This document shows positions 22,669 to 34,759 of a stretch of DNA of 64,000 nt, piece after piece (position 1 is the stretch's first letter; the number at the start of each line of letters is the position of its first letter). The position numbers and the translations under genes are program-made. The notes under the pieces were generated by a model, which saw nothing but the letters and a program-made list of their open reading frames with translations, was not told the DNA's origin and ran no database searches. Source of the DNA: Typha latifolia (taxonomy: Eukaryota; Streptophyta; Magnoliopsida; Poales; Typhaceae); assembly GCA_019914945.1 (NCBI GenBank), contig CM034108.1:4350001-4414000 (forward strand), in the 5' to 3' direction.

Positions 22669-25039
22669 TGTCACAACATAGACAACTATATAATCTAGTA
22701 GAATCCACACAGGCCACGATAAATCATCAAGATATAACTAAAATCACTAATATATGAGTATACTATAATTAGACATGTATTATGCAAATCATTGTCTATA
22801 CAATGGAGTACAAATATCAAATAATGGTACAACTCAATATCTAGATAAACTATCTTCTATACCATATCACATGTATAGCTCACCTCATCTTTGTTCTAAA
22901 TATCTTCCCAGGATATCTCAAGTCACTGTCACAAACCATAATATCTAAGGGTTAGAAAATAAATAAAGAGAGTCCTGAGCAAAAGGTTCAGTGAATAAAC
23001 CTTACTCAAAATCAGTGATGTCAAATAAAAAGTAAATCATGTATTGAATAATATAAATCAGAAAAAACATCGTATCATGAATGAATATATGAATGTGTCA
23101 TCAATAATACATAAATAAAAGGTAGATATTGTGTCATAACTGATAAAAGTGTATAATTCTCGACAATGAATAAATATATCTCCATGTCATACGATTATCA
23201 TAACTCCCTTAATACGACACATATAATACATGACGACCATGATCATGTTATGATACCAAATGCACTCACATATGATGCATAATGACTACTTGAAAATCAG
23301 GTATATCAGATGATAATGAAATCATATGCATTTCTCAACATCACCATCATTATTGACATCTCAGTATAATATCATTATACTAGACCACTATGCACAGTCA
23401 AAACTCGGCACCCGATCTCAATATCATGCCCATATGCTCAAGGCATATACTGTCATACGCTAAGGGTATCTCAGTCATAATCATACCCTGTCAAACGCTA
23501 AGGGTATATCAAAATCCATCCAAATCAGGTACCCCACCAGTTAATAGAAATCACATGAGGGTAACTCGCCACACACATGCCCTGGCGAACGGCAGGTGTC
23601 CGATTGTCTATGTGCACAGACTCAACTGACCTCGGACGTGAGCCACGAGATATCGCATATCAGCGACCATAATCATCAATCCAAGCACCTTTAACCCTGG
23701 CGCCTACTAGGGTACCCACATGCATTTTCTATTAATTTTTCTATCAATGAGATTTATGTATTTCCTTCTATATGATAGATCACGTGCATATATCTAATAC
23801 TATAACAAGTCATGCATATCAGGAATTTAAGTGGTAAAGAAGTCAAGAGCAAAATAATGTAATGTAATATCGAATCATATATCTAACACATGCATATCAC
23901 TACTAGTCTATCACATGCATACTTATGCTAGGGATCATCTCGACATAAAATCATAACAGTAAAATCATTTTCAATCATTTTTATATATCATCAGCATACT
24001 CATATCACAGATCAGTCTAATCAAATACATGATAAAATATGCTCGACTGAAATTATCTCTAAATAAGGTCATATAATCTTGCTGGAGGCCAAAACATGCA
24101 TATATATAATTATATAATATATCCTAATTTGATAAATATATCTAGGGGATAATACTACTCACATCTGATCATAAGACACAACTCGCGTATCCCTTACATA
24201 CGACAATTGAGGGACAACTCGTCCTAACATGGTCCATAGGACCTCACATAAGGGGTTCGAGATCTGAAAATATTTAAGTAGCATGAAGTTAGCCGTTCAT
24301 CTAATTAAAATCCGTTCATATAAAATATGATGATTTATTAGGTTTTAGAATTTCTATTTAGATTTTTAATTATAAATAAAAATATAAATATAGATAAAAA
24401 CCTAATTATAATTAAATTATGGTTCTCACTCTATCTTAATTAATTAGGGACTATGTATTCATTACTTTATAAAATAATATATAAATAAATAAGACTAGTA
24501 TTTTATTTGTTACAAAATAATAATATATAATAAATTATTAGAATTACTTAAAATGTATCTCATAAGAATATTAGTATATAAATCTGATAATTATAATTTT
24601 CAAATCTATCTATTAATCTAATAGAGATATAAATAAATAAATATAAGTATCACCTATATTTATACCTAATTAATCATTAATTATACAAATTATAATTAAT
24701 AATAATCATATTAAAGGATATATATTATTATTAAAATAATTAATGTCTAAATACTCTATTTGCATTAATTAAAAAGGAAATACCTAAATAAATAACATAA
24801 ATAAAATAAAATAGAATAAATAAATAAATAAAACACTACCACTAGTGCTATGCCGAGCCCAGCACTGTGCATAAAGAGAATGAGAAGAAGTTGAGGAAGA
24901 AGAAGAAGAAACAAGAAAGAAGAAGAAGAGGAAAAGAAAAGGAGAAAGAAATGAGGGGATCGGGTCGGCGGAGAGGGGGCTCGGCCGCTGTTGGCCAACC
25001 AGCGGCCGGCCTCTCACCGGCTGCTCGGTTCCAGTGAAC

Positions 25040-25041
<2 letters not shown>

Positions 25042-25091
<50 letters not shown>
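25042..25091. repeat. (GA)n microsatellite
   Basis: About 50 bp of perfect GA repeats inside the LTR-like sequence, in a locally GC-rich segment (24960-25240). Confidence 0.92.
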
Positions 25092-25093
<2 letters not shown>

Positions 25094-25209
25094 CCATAAG
25101 AGAGAGATATGAGAGAGAAATAAAAGAGGAGAGACAGAGGCGATAGGGGGTTGGCGGCGACTGCGGCGGCGCTAGGGGTGCGTGGCACCCCCATGCCGCA
25201 CCCATTTGC

Positions 25210-25240
25210 ATGGGCACGTGGCCGGCCACGTCGTGCCCAT
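25210..25240. repeat. 31-bp near-perfect palindrome
   Basis: The arms ATGGGCACG and CGTGCCCAT surround TGGCCGGCCACGT. The core TGGCCGGCCA is a perfect palindrome. It lies about 80 bp before the right end of the LTR-like sequence and could form a hairpin in a transcript. Confidence 0.75.
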
Positions 25241-25320
25241 AACAGATTTTTTATTTTTTATTATTTTTATTTTTATTTTTATTTTTTATTTTTTATTTCT
25301 TTTAAGGATAGGTTGTTACA

Positions 25321-25528
25321 CGAGTGAATAAAGACCTCATTTTAGGAATAAAAAAACAAACACTTGTTTTCCCATTTTTTTCTTTCACTTTATATCACAT
25401 TAAAAGAATTATTATACCATTATTTTAGAATAATAGTTATTTCTAAAATAAAGACCTTATTTTAGGAACAACAAAGAGGAATATCTATTCTAGAATTAAC
25501 ATTAGTTCTAAAGTAAAACGGGGCCTTA
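25321..25528. mobile_element. small MITE-like sequence
   Basis: The right end, read on the minus strand, begins AAGGCCCCGTTTTACTTTAG. This resembles the left end of the sequence at 48837 (GGCCTTATTTACTTTAGG). The interior repeats 'cattttaggaat' and 'attctagaat' words. The left end is not clear because it abuts the LTR-like sequence. Probably a short non-autonomous DNA element; weak call. Confidence 0.3.
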
Positions 25529-27507
25529 ACATTTATTGACGGTGAGAAATATTGATGAAACATAGATATGGACACAATATGATAAATCTTGAAAAAATAC
25601 ATCCACAATCAGCTGCCTACTCCACATTATCATTGTCTACTCCACATTACGGTTGATAGCCACAACATGGCATAATGGCAACCCTAGTAAGCTAGGAAGA
25701 GAGCACCTTTGTTTCATATGGGTTAAGCTTCTCATATTTGGTATCTTCATTTAGAGAGACTCCACTAGGTTAAGGACCTCAACATCATCTTTGCCCACCA
25801 ACATAATCACCCTTGCCACCTTGAGCTGTCAAATTTCCCTCGTACATGTGACAATATCCCAATTTACTAGATGTAGGCCTTTGTCTAAGCTTTTATTCCC
25901 TAACAGATTAGATCATTAGGCCTAATTCACCTAAGCTCGGCTCGAGCTCATCGGATTTTAATTAAGCTAAGCCCCGCTCAAGCTCAAAACAGTAATACGT
26001 GCCATGAACTAGGCTCACCCCACTATGCTTGCTCATAATACTCCTAAGGGTGTCAAAATAAACTAGTGGCTCAGCTCAAATATAATGTTATATATAAATA
26101 TATTTATAGCCATTAGACCTTTTGATGGCTCCTATCTTTATCTAACCTTAACTTTTATCTAATAATATTCACTCCAATAAACAAACCCCTTCCTTCCTCG
26201 ACTTCCTCCTCCTACCTCGAGCCTCCTCCTCCTTCAACCTACTCATTCGGTTTCCTCATGTTCCTTCTCCCCCTTCGGCCTCCTCATCCTTCGCCTTCCA
26301 TCTCATCCTCCACTTCCTTCGTTAGCCTCCTCATCCTCCTTCACATTCCTTCTCCTCCATCAACAAGCCGCCGTTGTAGCCTCCTCCTCCATTAGCTTCT
26401 TTGAAACACCCAAACCTCCAAATACATGTGTAAATCGCGTGTGTAAATTTCTCCACGTGGTGTATCACATGACCTGTCAGTAATAGAATTTCACAAGGCA
26501 CACAACAACACAAATTCACCATAAATAAACTCAACTATAAGAGTTTGGATATAAGTTCCACAAGTCACAGCAAGCCTTTTAGATACACATCTAAAATACA
26601 ATGCTAAAGTCCAAAATACATCGTCAATCATAACGCCCTCGCAGGGGCTCAATACAACTAATAAACATACTGAAATAGAAAGGCAGCTACTCCTCGCTAC
26701 CCGCACCTGCGTTCCCTAGCTCTGAAATAATGCCACCAAGAGGTTGTGAGCTCACAGCCCAGCAAGTAGGATCCATACAATCTAAGCAATAAAATCATAT
26801 GTGCATATCCAATGCATGCCTATAATTGCTAGTAATAATAATATGCTAGTTGAAATGACTTATTATGAGTTACTAGATCAATGCAATTAATAAAGATTTC
26901 AGGTCACTATCCTAGAACATGTTAGTTACTAAACGTATCAAGATAAGTCCACACAGATATCATGCTTGATATAATCTTTTATTCATACATATCTCAATCA
27001 TAGTGTTTACATGTTATGCACATCAATAAAATAGTAGTTTAGTCATCTCATGCCCATCGAGGCATTAATCATACTTATCATAGCTCACTGAGCTATTCAT
27101 CACATAGGGTAAATACTTTCAAGAAAATCATCCATCACATAACTATCCATCATCTCATACATCGAGAGGGGATATATACACATCTAGCGGTAATGCCACC
27201 TACATGTGTATGACGACACTACATGACCGATTGTCTGTGGCAATCAGACTAATGACCCCGGTCGTAAGCCCATATCTCACTCTCTCTGAATCATCACCGC
27301 CCTTAGCGGGAGAATCGGGAGCCCTCGGCTCATCAACAGGCGCCCTAACCCTACGTCGGTACCGGTAGAGATATATCCCTGTCTCACAATCATGTTCTTT
27401 TATCATCATAATCTAGTCCTGACTATGTAGTATAATTACTTGAATGCCACATAGGCTCTCGACCTCATGTGTAAGCCGTTAATAGTATAGTCATATAATA
27501 TACACTC

Positions 27508-27558
27508 TACCCTTAACCCTGGGCTACCCTTAACCCTGGGCTACCCTTAACCCTGGGC
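27508..27558. repeat. 17-bp tandem repeat, three perfect copies
   Basis: TACCCTTAACCCTGGGC occurs at 27508, 27525 and 27542 with no differences. It lies within the solo-LTR-like sequence and resembles telomere words only superficially. Confidence 0.93.
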
Positions 27559-27959
27559 TAAGTGAGTAAGGGCACTCACTGCCTAGTCAGAACCTAACTA
27601 TTAATGATAGATGAAAGTGGTGTAGTATCTATGAATGTATAAAGTATGTCATAGTCATTATGATCGTTACATTCTATATTCACAACAGATATTTATGCAA
27701 TGATATATCATACAGGATACATGTAGAGCATCGTTACACTAATGCCTATGCTACATTAACATTCTCATAATATCATGATGAGCAAATTATCAATAACTGT
27801 ATATGTAAAATATATCATAGTACACTAAATGCATGTATTAATACCGACATTTCCTACAGTGTCATGACAGGTATAATAATTGTGTATTAATACCAACATT
27901 ACCAAATGGGATAGGCTGAAGGTATTGGATTAGGCTCAAACCTAACCCAATAGGCAATG

Positions 27960-28225
27960 GGGCATTGGTGGGCTGCAGTCTAATTGTAGCCCACAAAGTT
28001 GCATGAGGTGGGCTGGGGGTCCAACCATAGCCCACAAAGTCTGGCTGTGGGCTGCAGTCCAACCGCAACCCACCAAGATTGAGTTGGTGGGCTGCGGTCT
28101 GCAGCCCACTAAGCCGATCTTAGTGGGCTGCAGTCCAGCATAGCCCACTAAGGGGGATGGGTGGGGGGCTGCAGTCCACTAAGCCGATCTTAGGGGGCTG
28201 CAGTCCAGCCGATCTTAGTGCGTCA
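27960..28225. repeat. imperfect array of GGGCTGCAGTCC / AGCCCACTAAG units
   Basis: At least six copies of GTGGGCTGCAGTCC-like words alternate with TAGCCCAC(C/T)AA words over about 265 bp. GGGCT and AGCCC alternate, so the array can fold into stem-loops. One part (about 28103-28146) is repeated at about 28166-28220. It lies just before the right end of the solo-LTR-like sequence. Confidence 0.75.
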
Positions 28226-28491
28226 GTCAATTTTTTTTTTAAATTGGGGTGTTGCACTCTTTATCTTCTATCAGCCTCCTCTTCCATCAAAAAGCTACCA
28301 CCTCCTTCTCCTCATCCTCCTCCTTCAATTAGGCTCGGACTCGGGCATGGGCTCAGCTCGTGCTTGGCTCGAGTTTGGCACAAGTTGAACCAAACTAAGT
28401 CGAGCCTAAATCTCAAATAGGCTTGAAATTAATTTCGAGCCAAACGTGAGCTAGTGCCAACTCACCCAAGCTCGACTCGTTTACACCCCTA

Positions 28492-29321
28492 AGTGCACCC
28501 ACCCATTCCTATGATTTTTAGTTCCACATCAGAAATTTAATTAATTATATACCATAGATAAGTAAATCCAATGAAAAATAACTAAAATATTTTCATAGGA
28601 GACCCATTATGCTTGACCTATTATGATATATAATATATTTTATAACTCATCCTATTAAGTTTGGTCTGAGTCTAATATCTCACGGGCTAATTAACAGTAA
28701 TGGATATATTCTAGTCTAGCTCGAGCTCAGTTCGACCCGAGTAATTGGTGGGCATGAATAAATTCTTGAGCCCAATCTGCTCGAAAAGTTTAGTCCTAAC
28801 TCTGCCTCATGACCCACTTGATAATCACCTATATCCTACAGGAATACACTTGCAAAGGATAACAAGACCGAATCATGCAGCCAAGAGCAGCCAAGCCAAT
28901 ACGTCGGAATGGCCAGTCGGAATGGCCAGCAAGGTGGATTTCACTCCGGTGTCTCGACCCGAAGCTTCTAGCAATCGATGACATAAATAACCCCATGGCC
29001 GGGATCCAAGTCGATCCAAGTGCAAACCAGAATGTAGGAATTTTATACAACTTTTACTTGGCAGTCTGTCAATGGCGATGTCCAGTACGTTCCTGCGTAC
29101 ATGGTGTAGGTGATCCCGTCATTTTTATAAGTACCTTTGCTTTCTCCTTTACAGTGGAGCAAAAGGACACGTGTCTTCTGTCCATTGGTTTCACGAACTG
29201 ACTCGTACCTTCTCCGCTCCCTCCTTTTTTCCCCCTCTCGCCTTTTCCCTCCTCCTCTCTTCTCTTTCCCCCTTCTAGGGTTAGGGTTTCTCCTCTAGAT
29301 CGAAGAGATCGTGAGATCCCG
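28492..29321 (+). other. upstream region of the FRIGIDA-like gene
   Basis: Spacer followed by the promoter and leader. A TATA-like TTTATAAG lies at 29124-29131, about 190 bp before the start codon. A CT-rich leader runs from about 29210. A 13-bp tandem pair CGGAATGGCCAG(T/C) lies near 28904-28930. A GAGCTCG-rich patch (28715-28790) is probably transposon-derived. Confidence 0.45.
29277..29291 (+). promoter_or_regulatory. telo-box-like motif in the leader
   Basis: TAGGGTTAGGGTTTC lies 31-45 bp before the FRIGIDA-like start codon. Telo-box words (AAACCCTA and complement) are common in promoters and leaders of plant housekeeping genes and can bind telobox-binding Myb-type proteins. Function here is inferred from sequence alone. 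Confidence 0.35.
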
Positions 29322-32090
29322 ATGGGTTCGGCGGCGGCTGCCGTCACGAGCTCTCTCATCCAGGACAGCTTCGCGCAGCTGGAGCGGCAGCGCGAGCTCA
29401 TCTCGAGCTGCACCCTCCTCTGGAAGGAGCTCTCCGACCATTTCTCCTCCCTTGAGCGCGACCTCGAGGCCAAATCCGAATCCCTCCGCTCCAAGTCCCA
29501 AGCCCTAGACCTCAACACCCAGCAAACCCTCAACTCCCTCCACCGCCGCGAGATCTCCATCGGCGCAGCCGTCGACGCCGCCCTCGCCGATCTTGACCAC
29601 CGCCGCGCCGCCTCCGTACGATCCCTCTCCTCCGATGACCCTGTGGACAATCTTCCCGGAAAGCTGAGATCTTTGTGCTCCAAAATGGATTCCGACGCAT
29701 TCTGGGACCTTATAGTGTCGAAGAGGAAGGAGGTGGAAGTTCTCAGGTCGGAGATCCCTCTCGCGCTTGCCGACTGCATCGATCCAGCTAAATTCGTGTT
29801 AGAGGCGATCTCTAAGGTTTTCCCCGTGGATAAACGGGCGGTGAAGTCGCCGAGTGAGCTCGGGTGGGCGTGTGTGCTAATTCTGGAGTCGTTGGTCCCA
29901 GTACTAGCAGATCCGGAGCTTGGGACAGCAAGGCTATTGGTGACGAGGAGTGTAAAGGATCGGGCTAAGGAGATGGCGGAGGCATGGAAGGAAGGGCTGG
30001 AGCAGCGGGGCGGGCTGGAGGGTGCAAAGCCACCAGATGCACACACTTTCCTTCAGCATGTTGTGACGTTTCGGATTCCGGCGAAGGAGGACAGGGACTT
30101 GTACCAGAAGATCATTGTTAACTTCTCGTGGCGTAGGCAGATGCCCAAACTTGCCATGGAATTGGGGCTTGAGGATAGAATGGCTGGTATGGGGTTTCTT
30201 TATCTTCCTCTATATGTCTATCATTATTCTATCGCGTTATGTTACTCATTAGTATTTATGTAATGCAGCTTATGTAGTGCATTACTGCAGTATAGAGACT
30301 CTTTTGGGAGTCTTAATGTGGATATGTTGTTATTCTTGTAGCATCCTCATTTTCTGTTTAGCTACGATTACCGTCTCAGGATGCAGTCTTCTGTTATTTG
30401 GGTTAGTAGCGTGCTACTGTTTTAAATGCACTTGTTACATCAAAGCTTAAATGTGTGGTTCCCCCCCTCCTTTTCCTTTTACTTTTGTCAGTACTTTCTA
30501 TCAATCCTATCACTCATTTGCAACATATTATTACTCGAGTCAAATTTGTTTACTTGAATAAATCTGTGATTAGTTTTCTGGAATGCCAAGGGCTACTAGT
30601 TGACAGGAGGGATGGTCGATATTCAAGCCCCTAATTGCTACTACAGAGAGATGTTATTTTCAGCTTGTAAACCACTATTTGATTCATACTTTATTAAACA
30701 TGGGCAACTTCTTAATTTGCCATTTTGATCTTTCATGTTGATTTAATCTATATTCTCTACAACCTTGATTGTATATGGTGCGGCTTTGCATGATAAGTAT
30801 CATCTTCTATTTATTTTCTTTAGGGAAATAAAATTCTTTCTGAAATATTCATGTTACCTTCAGAGGTTACATGCTTGCATTTTTTTTTTTTGGTGTGGTT
30901 TGTCTTAGATGATTGACTTACGAACATTGAATTGGTTTACAGATATAATTGAGGAACTTATTGGCAAGAGACAACAGCTTGATGCAGTAAACTTTGCCTA
31001 TGAGGCTGGTCTTCAGAACAAATTCCCCCCTGTTCCTCTGCTGAAGTCATTTCTGAAGTGTTCAAAGAAGGTGCAGTCTTCAACTTTAGAAGATCACAAC
31101 AACTCTGGCCAAGCTGTGGTATGTAAATTCTTATCCTTTTTTATGGTGGTAGTTCACTAATGAGCAACTCTGAGTTGTGAGTTGTGACTAAACTAAAGTG
31201 CTGTTTACCATTATTTCTATCTATTTATTTTAAGATGTTATTGATGGTTCTTCTAATGAAAGGCACTTATTTTAAATGTTTTGCTTTGTAAAACTGCCAT
31301 CAAAAGTTTCAGTTTCCTGTCGTTTTTAGTTGTGTGTTCTGTTATACAGATTTGACAGCTTTTTTGTTATCTAGTCCACTAAAATGTCCCTATCAGTTGA
31401 TTGAAAAAAACTTTTATATGTGATTTATTTGTATGCTTGGAGGGAAGACATTTTCCTTACGATTATTGCAGCTATTCCTTCTTATTGTCAATTTAAGAGC
31501 TAGAGATTCTTTCCTTTCGGGATCTTTTGCAGGTCAATGCTAATAGGAAGGAACAGTCAGCTATCCGTGCAGTCATGAAATGTATTGAGGATCGCAAGCT
31601 TGAAGCTGAGTTTCCCTTGGAAAACCTTCAGAAGCGTCTTGAAAATCTGGAGAAAGCCAAAGCCGAGAAGAAGAAGCCTGCAGGTGGTGGTCCTGCAAAC
31701 AGTGGTCCAGCCAACAAACGCACACGAGCAAACAGTGGGGGACCAATGCCTCCTGCTAAGGCTGGTCGACTGACAAGCAATGCTTACGTGTCATCTTTCC
31801 CTGCTGCACCCACCTATGTGCGGTCACCATCTGCCCACACCACATATCCAGCTGCTCCACCTCCTCATCCTTATGATAGGCCAGCAGGACATGGAGTTTA
31901 TGGCAGTCGAAGCCCACCAGCGATGAGGGATCCATATGCATATCCAACTGAAGAGGTAGCCAATGCAGCACTTGGTGTGCCTTACCCCTCTGCCCCTATT
32001 AGTTATCCTGTCTATGGGGGTTATAACAACTGCATGGGAGGTTATAGCAATAGCTTCATGCCGGGGTATCAGCAGGCTTATTATCGGTAG
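29322..32090 (+). CDS. FRIGIDA-like protein 4 (FRL4a/b type)
   Basis: Exons 29322-30186, 30943-31118 and 31533-32090 give 532 residues plus TAG. Junctions are GT-AG; exon 1 ends in phase 1 and joins as MAD-IIEEL, exon 2 ends in phase 0. The start opens the only long N-terminal frame after a TATA-like box and CT-rich leader. Residues ~10-60 (LIQDSFAQLERQRELIS...) form a predicted coiled coil. The Frigida domain occupies roughly residues 110-450, with FLQHVVTFRIPAKEDRDLYQ, QQLDAVNFAYEAGLQNKFPP and RKEQSAIRAVMKCIEDRKLE as family signatures. The C-terminal ~110 residues are Pro/Tyr/Gly-rich and disordered, ending QQAYYR. The family includes FRIGIDA, a scaffold that promotes FLC expression in Brassicaceae; a flowering role for FRL4 members in monocots is not established. 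It is probably nuclear. Exon 1 is strongly GC-rich, the later exons are not. Confidence 0.93.
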
Positions 32091-33106
32091 GAGTTGTCAA
32101 GTCCTAAATGGATGATAACCACTAATGATCCAGTCTCATTTTCTCAGTGGCTACTTTTAGTGACTGACTAAGAAAGTAGGGTTGTGTGCGAGCTCATCCG
32201 TAGACCGTTGGTTAGGTCTTGCTTAGATCAGCTGTATCTTGCTTCAATAATGTATGTAAATGTTCTGAGATGTTTTAATCATTCAGCACTGAACACTGGA
32301 CATATGAAAGTGCTTTAATATTGCAAGGCTGTTGCTAGCTTGTTGTAATATCAAATATTAATCTATAAATGAATATGTGTAGTTAGTTAGGTAAAGCCTT
32401 CTTTGCTTGCTTTGTTTCCAGATGATCAATGACTGGTATTCCTTGTCTTAAGTTTGCATTTGGCAGTGCAATTATTGTCTATTTCCGCCCATTTAGAACA
32501 TTTATTAGATGAACTATGTTGAACTTGATTTAGGTGGTTGCTTTCATCAGTGTTTTAGTACCCTTTGGTCCTTTTGCCATTGTCGTTTGCTTCTGTTATC
32601 GCACTGATTTGGTTGTTGGAAGGCTTTGTAATTTTCTTCTTCAAAAGAAACCCAGTTTACGGTGCCACCACACGCACTATGGTGATAATTCTCCTTGCTG
32701 ATATGCTTCATAGATATTATTCTGCTGTCATCTTTTCCCTCTATACCACCTCTTTTCGCAATAATGGTGGAAGATCTGCGGAAAATAAGTGTGGTAATTG
32801 CCTACTTTAGTCATACTGTGGACCAGTTAGTCTTATCTGCTTTGGTCTTGTAGTTGTCAAACGGATATATTTTCAGTAAAATAACAATACATTCACAGTA
32901 TTGCACTGGACAACACTCTTCATGTTTATTATAAATAATCGAGTTCTATAGTTCAATTATTTCTCGGCAGCCTCCTTACTAGGTTTCGTCCATAACTGCG
33001 CTTTTACAATTTAATTACATTTAATTTTTTAATTTATTATAATAGATTATATTGTACATTATATATGTAAATAATGTGCATTTTATTATAATAAAATATG
33101 TGTAGA

Positions 33107-33152
<46 letters not shown>

Positions 33153-34759
33153 TCAGCTTTATATACTAAATCGAAAAATCAAATATAATCTGATCAAAAT
33201 TAATAATCTGCCAACGAGTTTTTGAATATCAAATGCGTCCTTCAACTATCTTACGCAACTTTGCAACTCTCTTCATCTCACCTGGGCTTAGTAATGTTGA
33301 GTCGCTGACACAAATATTGCTGTGATATTAAATGCTGTGGTGCTAAATGCAATTGCTACAACTGCATTTCAAGTTTTGTGACATACTCTGTTTCATTATA
33401 TTCTTTTAACCCATGCAACGATGCCGTGATCTGTAGAACTTCTTTATTACGGCTGTGTTGCAGAGAAGGAACTAGCTTACTCATTTTTACAGACTCGGCT
33501 TTGATATCTGACCGCGGTGGCTTGATCTTTGAGGATGGCTATTGCTTAATAGTCTATATGCATCATCTGCTCGAGTTTTTTTTTCATAGAATAGTAGGAA
33601 TTTACGAAGATCATTGTGTGTAAATGTGCGAGTGAAGAGAGACATAGGGAGACTAAGTCTAGATACCTTCCGCAATCCTAAAATGCAAAATAGAGTATCA
33701 CAATCTTAGGAACTTACCATGAGTTTTTGACCTATCTATTATCCCATCTATTTGGAATTTTTGACCAAGCTAGCGCTATTCCTTGAAATAGATCGTATCT
33801 CAAATTTAATATAAAAAAGAGTGTTTTGGCTATATTAACTGTCGTGTTAATTCAACACTTAAACTATTAGGAAAAACACCCAACAATCAGCGCTAAGAGA
33901 TAAATTTTTTTTCACATTAAAAGCCGAACAGTTTAGTATCTTATTGCTAAAATGTTAAATTGTTTAGTATCTTATTATTAGTACGTTGAACTTTTCAATT
34001 TGGAGGGATATAACTTCGGGTCATTCGGAAGATGAGAGTGAAACCAACGTAATACTTAATTGGATTTTAGACAAAAAAGATTATGTAAAAGTATAAAATA
34101 AAAATTTAGAACATTATAATTTTATGCTCAATTATCTGTTTTGATTATAAAATATGGCGTTGGTAACATATAAAAGAGCTACGAGAGGAAATCTCTTGCT
34201 ATTCTTCATCACGAAGAAGGATGAGACCCTTCAAAATGTGTCACGACAAATAAATGAAAAAGTCTTATATAAAAATAGGCAATATCTTAATACAGTAAAT
34301 TGAAGCATTAAATAAAAAATAATTGTTTTTTAATTAAAAAAATGTTATCGTTGATACAAGGTTTACGGAAAAAAAAAACAATGTTAAAGGTAATAAGTTA
34401 AAAACAAGGGGCTGGAAATGCAAATTTCCTTACAAAGAAACTAGATCTATGTCATTGCAACTCATGTCATGCATGCTTCATCCATCATACAGAGACCAAT
34501 TCATCATAGAAACATTCAACCTCTTACTCAGGCTAAGAGCTTTATTTCATAACTCAGATACTAATTTCACACCAAGAATAGATACAGGCAGCTCTAATTA
34601 GCACGAGCAAACACTAATTCTAAAGGCCTAGCAGTAATCAACTAATTAATAACTCACCATGGAAATCCACCAAAAGAAAAAAAAAAAGTTCTAATTTAGT
34701 GTAGGAAAGCAACAACAAGAAGGGGAATCGATTAGGGCAGAGAACGACCTGAATCGGGA
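32091..34759. other. 3' flanks of two convergent genes and spacer
   Basis: 32091 to about 32400 is the likely 3' UTR of the FRIGIDA-like gene. The rest is AT-rich with an (AT)n run at about 33119-33148. On the minus strand, AATAAA (34546-34541) is a plausible poly(A) signal about 215 bp after the ferredoxin stop codon. No gene is seen between. Confidence 0.5.

Larger units (their letters stand above)
22669..25320. mobile_element. large LTR-like sequence (gypsy type), no internal coding
   Basis: It begins TGTCACAACATAGAC and ends GGTTGTTACA, so the ends form a short TG...CA inverted repeat as in plant gypsy LTRs. No clear 5-bp target duplication is seen (CAATC left, CGAGT right). It contains no gag or pol frame. 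A central block (about 23550-23710) with CCGATTGTCTATG and a 'cctttaaccctggcgcc' phrase resembles the solo-LTR-like sequence at 26402-28256, suggesting one diverged family. A GA microsatellite and a palindrome lie near the right end. It may be a solo LTR or a truncated element; the boundaries are tentative. Confidence 0.45.
26402..28256. mobile_element. probable solo LTR nested in the hAT-like element
   Basis: It begins TGAAACACCC and ends GGGGTGTTGCA, a TG...CA inverted repeat typical of gypsy LTRs. Flanking 5-mers are TTCTT (26397-26401) and CTCTT (28257-28261), a 4-of-5 target duplication. CT-rich sequence of one kind lies on both sides, as expected for an insertion. There is no coding sequence in 1855 bp, and no internal retrotransposon region follows, hence solo LTR. 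It contains a 17-bp triplicate (27508-27558) and a GGGCTGCAGTCC-rich array near its right end. Confidence 0.6.
26045..28491. mobile_element. GGCTCGAGC-rich hAT-like element, split by an LTR insertion
   Basis: Left terminus TAAGGGTGTCAAAATAAAC and right terminus (inward) TAGGGGTGTAAACGAGTCG form imperfect inverted repeats of the hAT type. Candidate 8-bp flanks AATACTCC and AGTGCACC agree at 5 of 8 positions, consistent with an old insertion. The two halves (26045-26401 and 28257-28491) share a CT-rich 'cctcctcctcc' interior and subterminal GAGCTCG words. Without the inserted LTR the element is about 590 bp. The sequence at 57234 carries the same left terminus. Confidence 0.6.

Noticed and set aside
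24765..25229. Several overlapping minus-strand frames near the GA microsatellite
   Set aside because: Low-complexity Ser/Leu/Phe translation of a purine-rich LTR segment. No coding signal.
27508..27558. CCCTTAACCCT repeats as an interstitial telomere
   Set aside because: The unit is 17 bp (TACCCTTAACCCTGGGC), not CCCTAAA, and lies inside an LTR-like sequence.
29069..30046. 325-codon open frame on the minus strand across the FRIGIDA-like first exon
   Set aside because: It is the antisense shadow of a GC3-rich exon. Its Ser/Arg-rich translation has no family character, and the plus-strand protein is clearly real.
30187..30263. Extension of the FRIGIDA-like first exon past 30186
   Set aside because: The frame stays open to 30263 but the residues become hydrophobic and family similarity stops exactly at the GT donor; the next exon restores the conserved sequence.
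30909..30942. Alternative start of FRIGIDA-like exon 2 at 30909 (ATGATTGACTTACG)
   Set aside because: Joining at the AG at 30907-30908 gives an immediate in-frame stop. The acceptor TTTACAG at 30942 keeps the frame and the conserved EEL...QQLDAVNFAYEAG.
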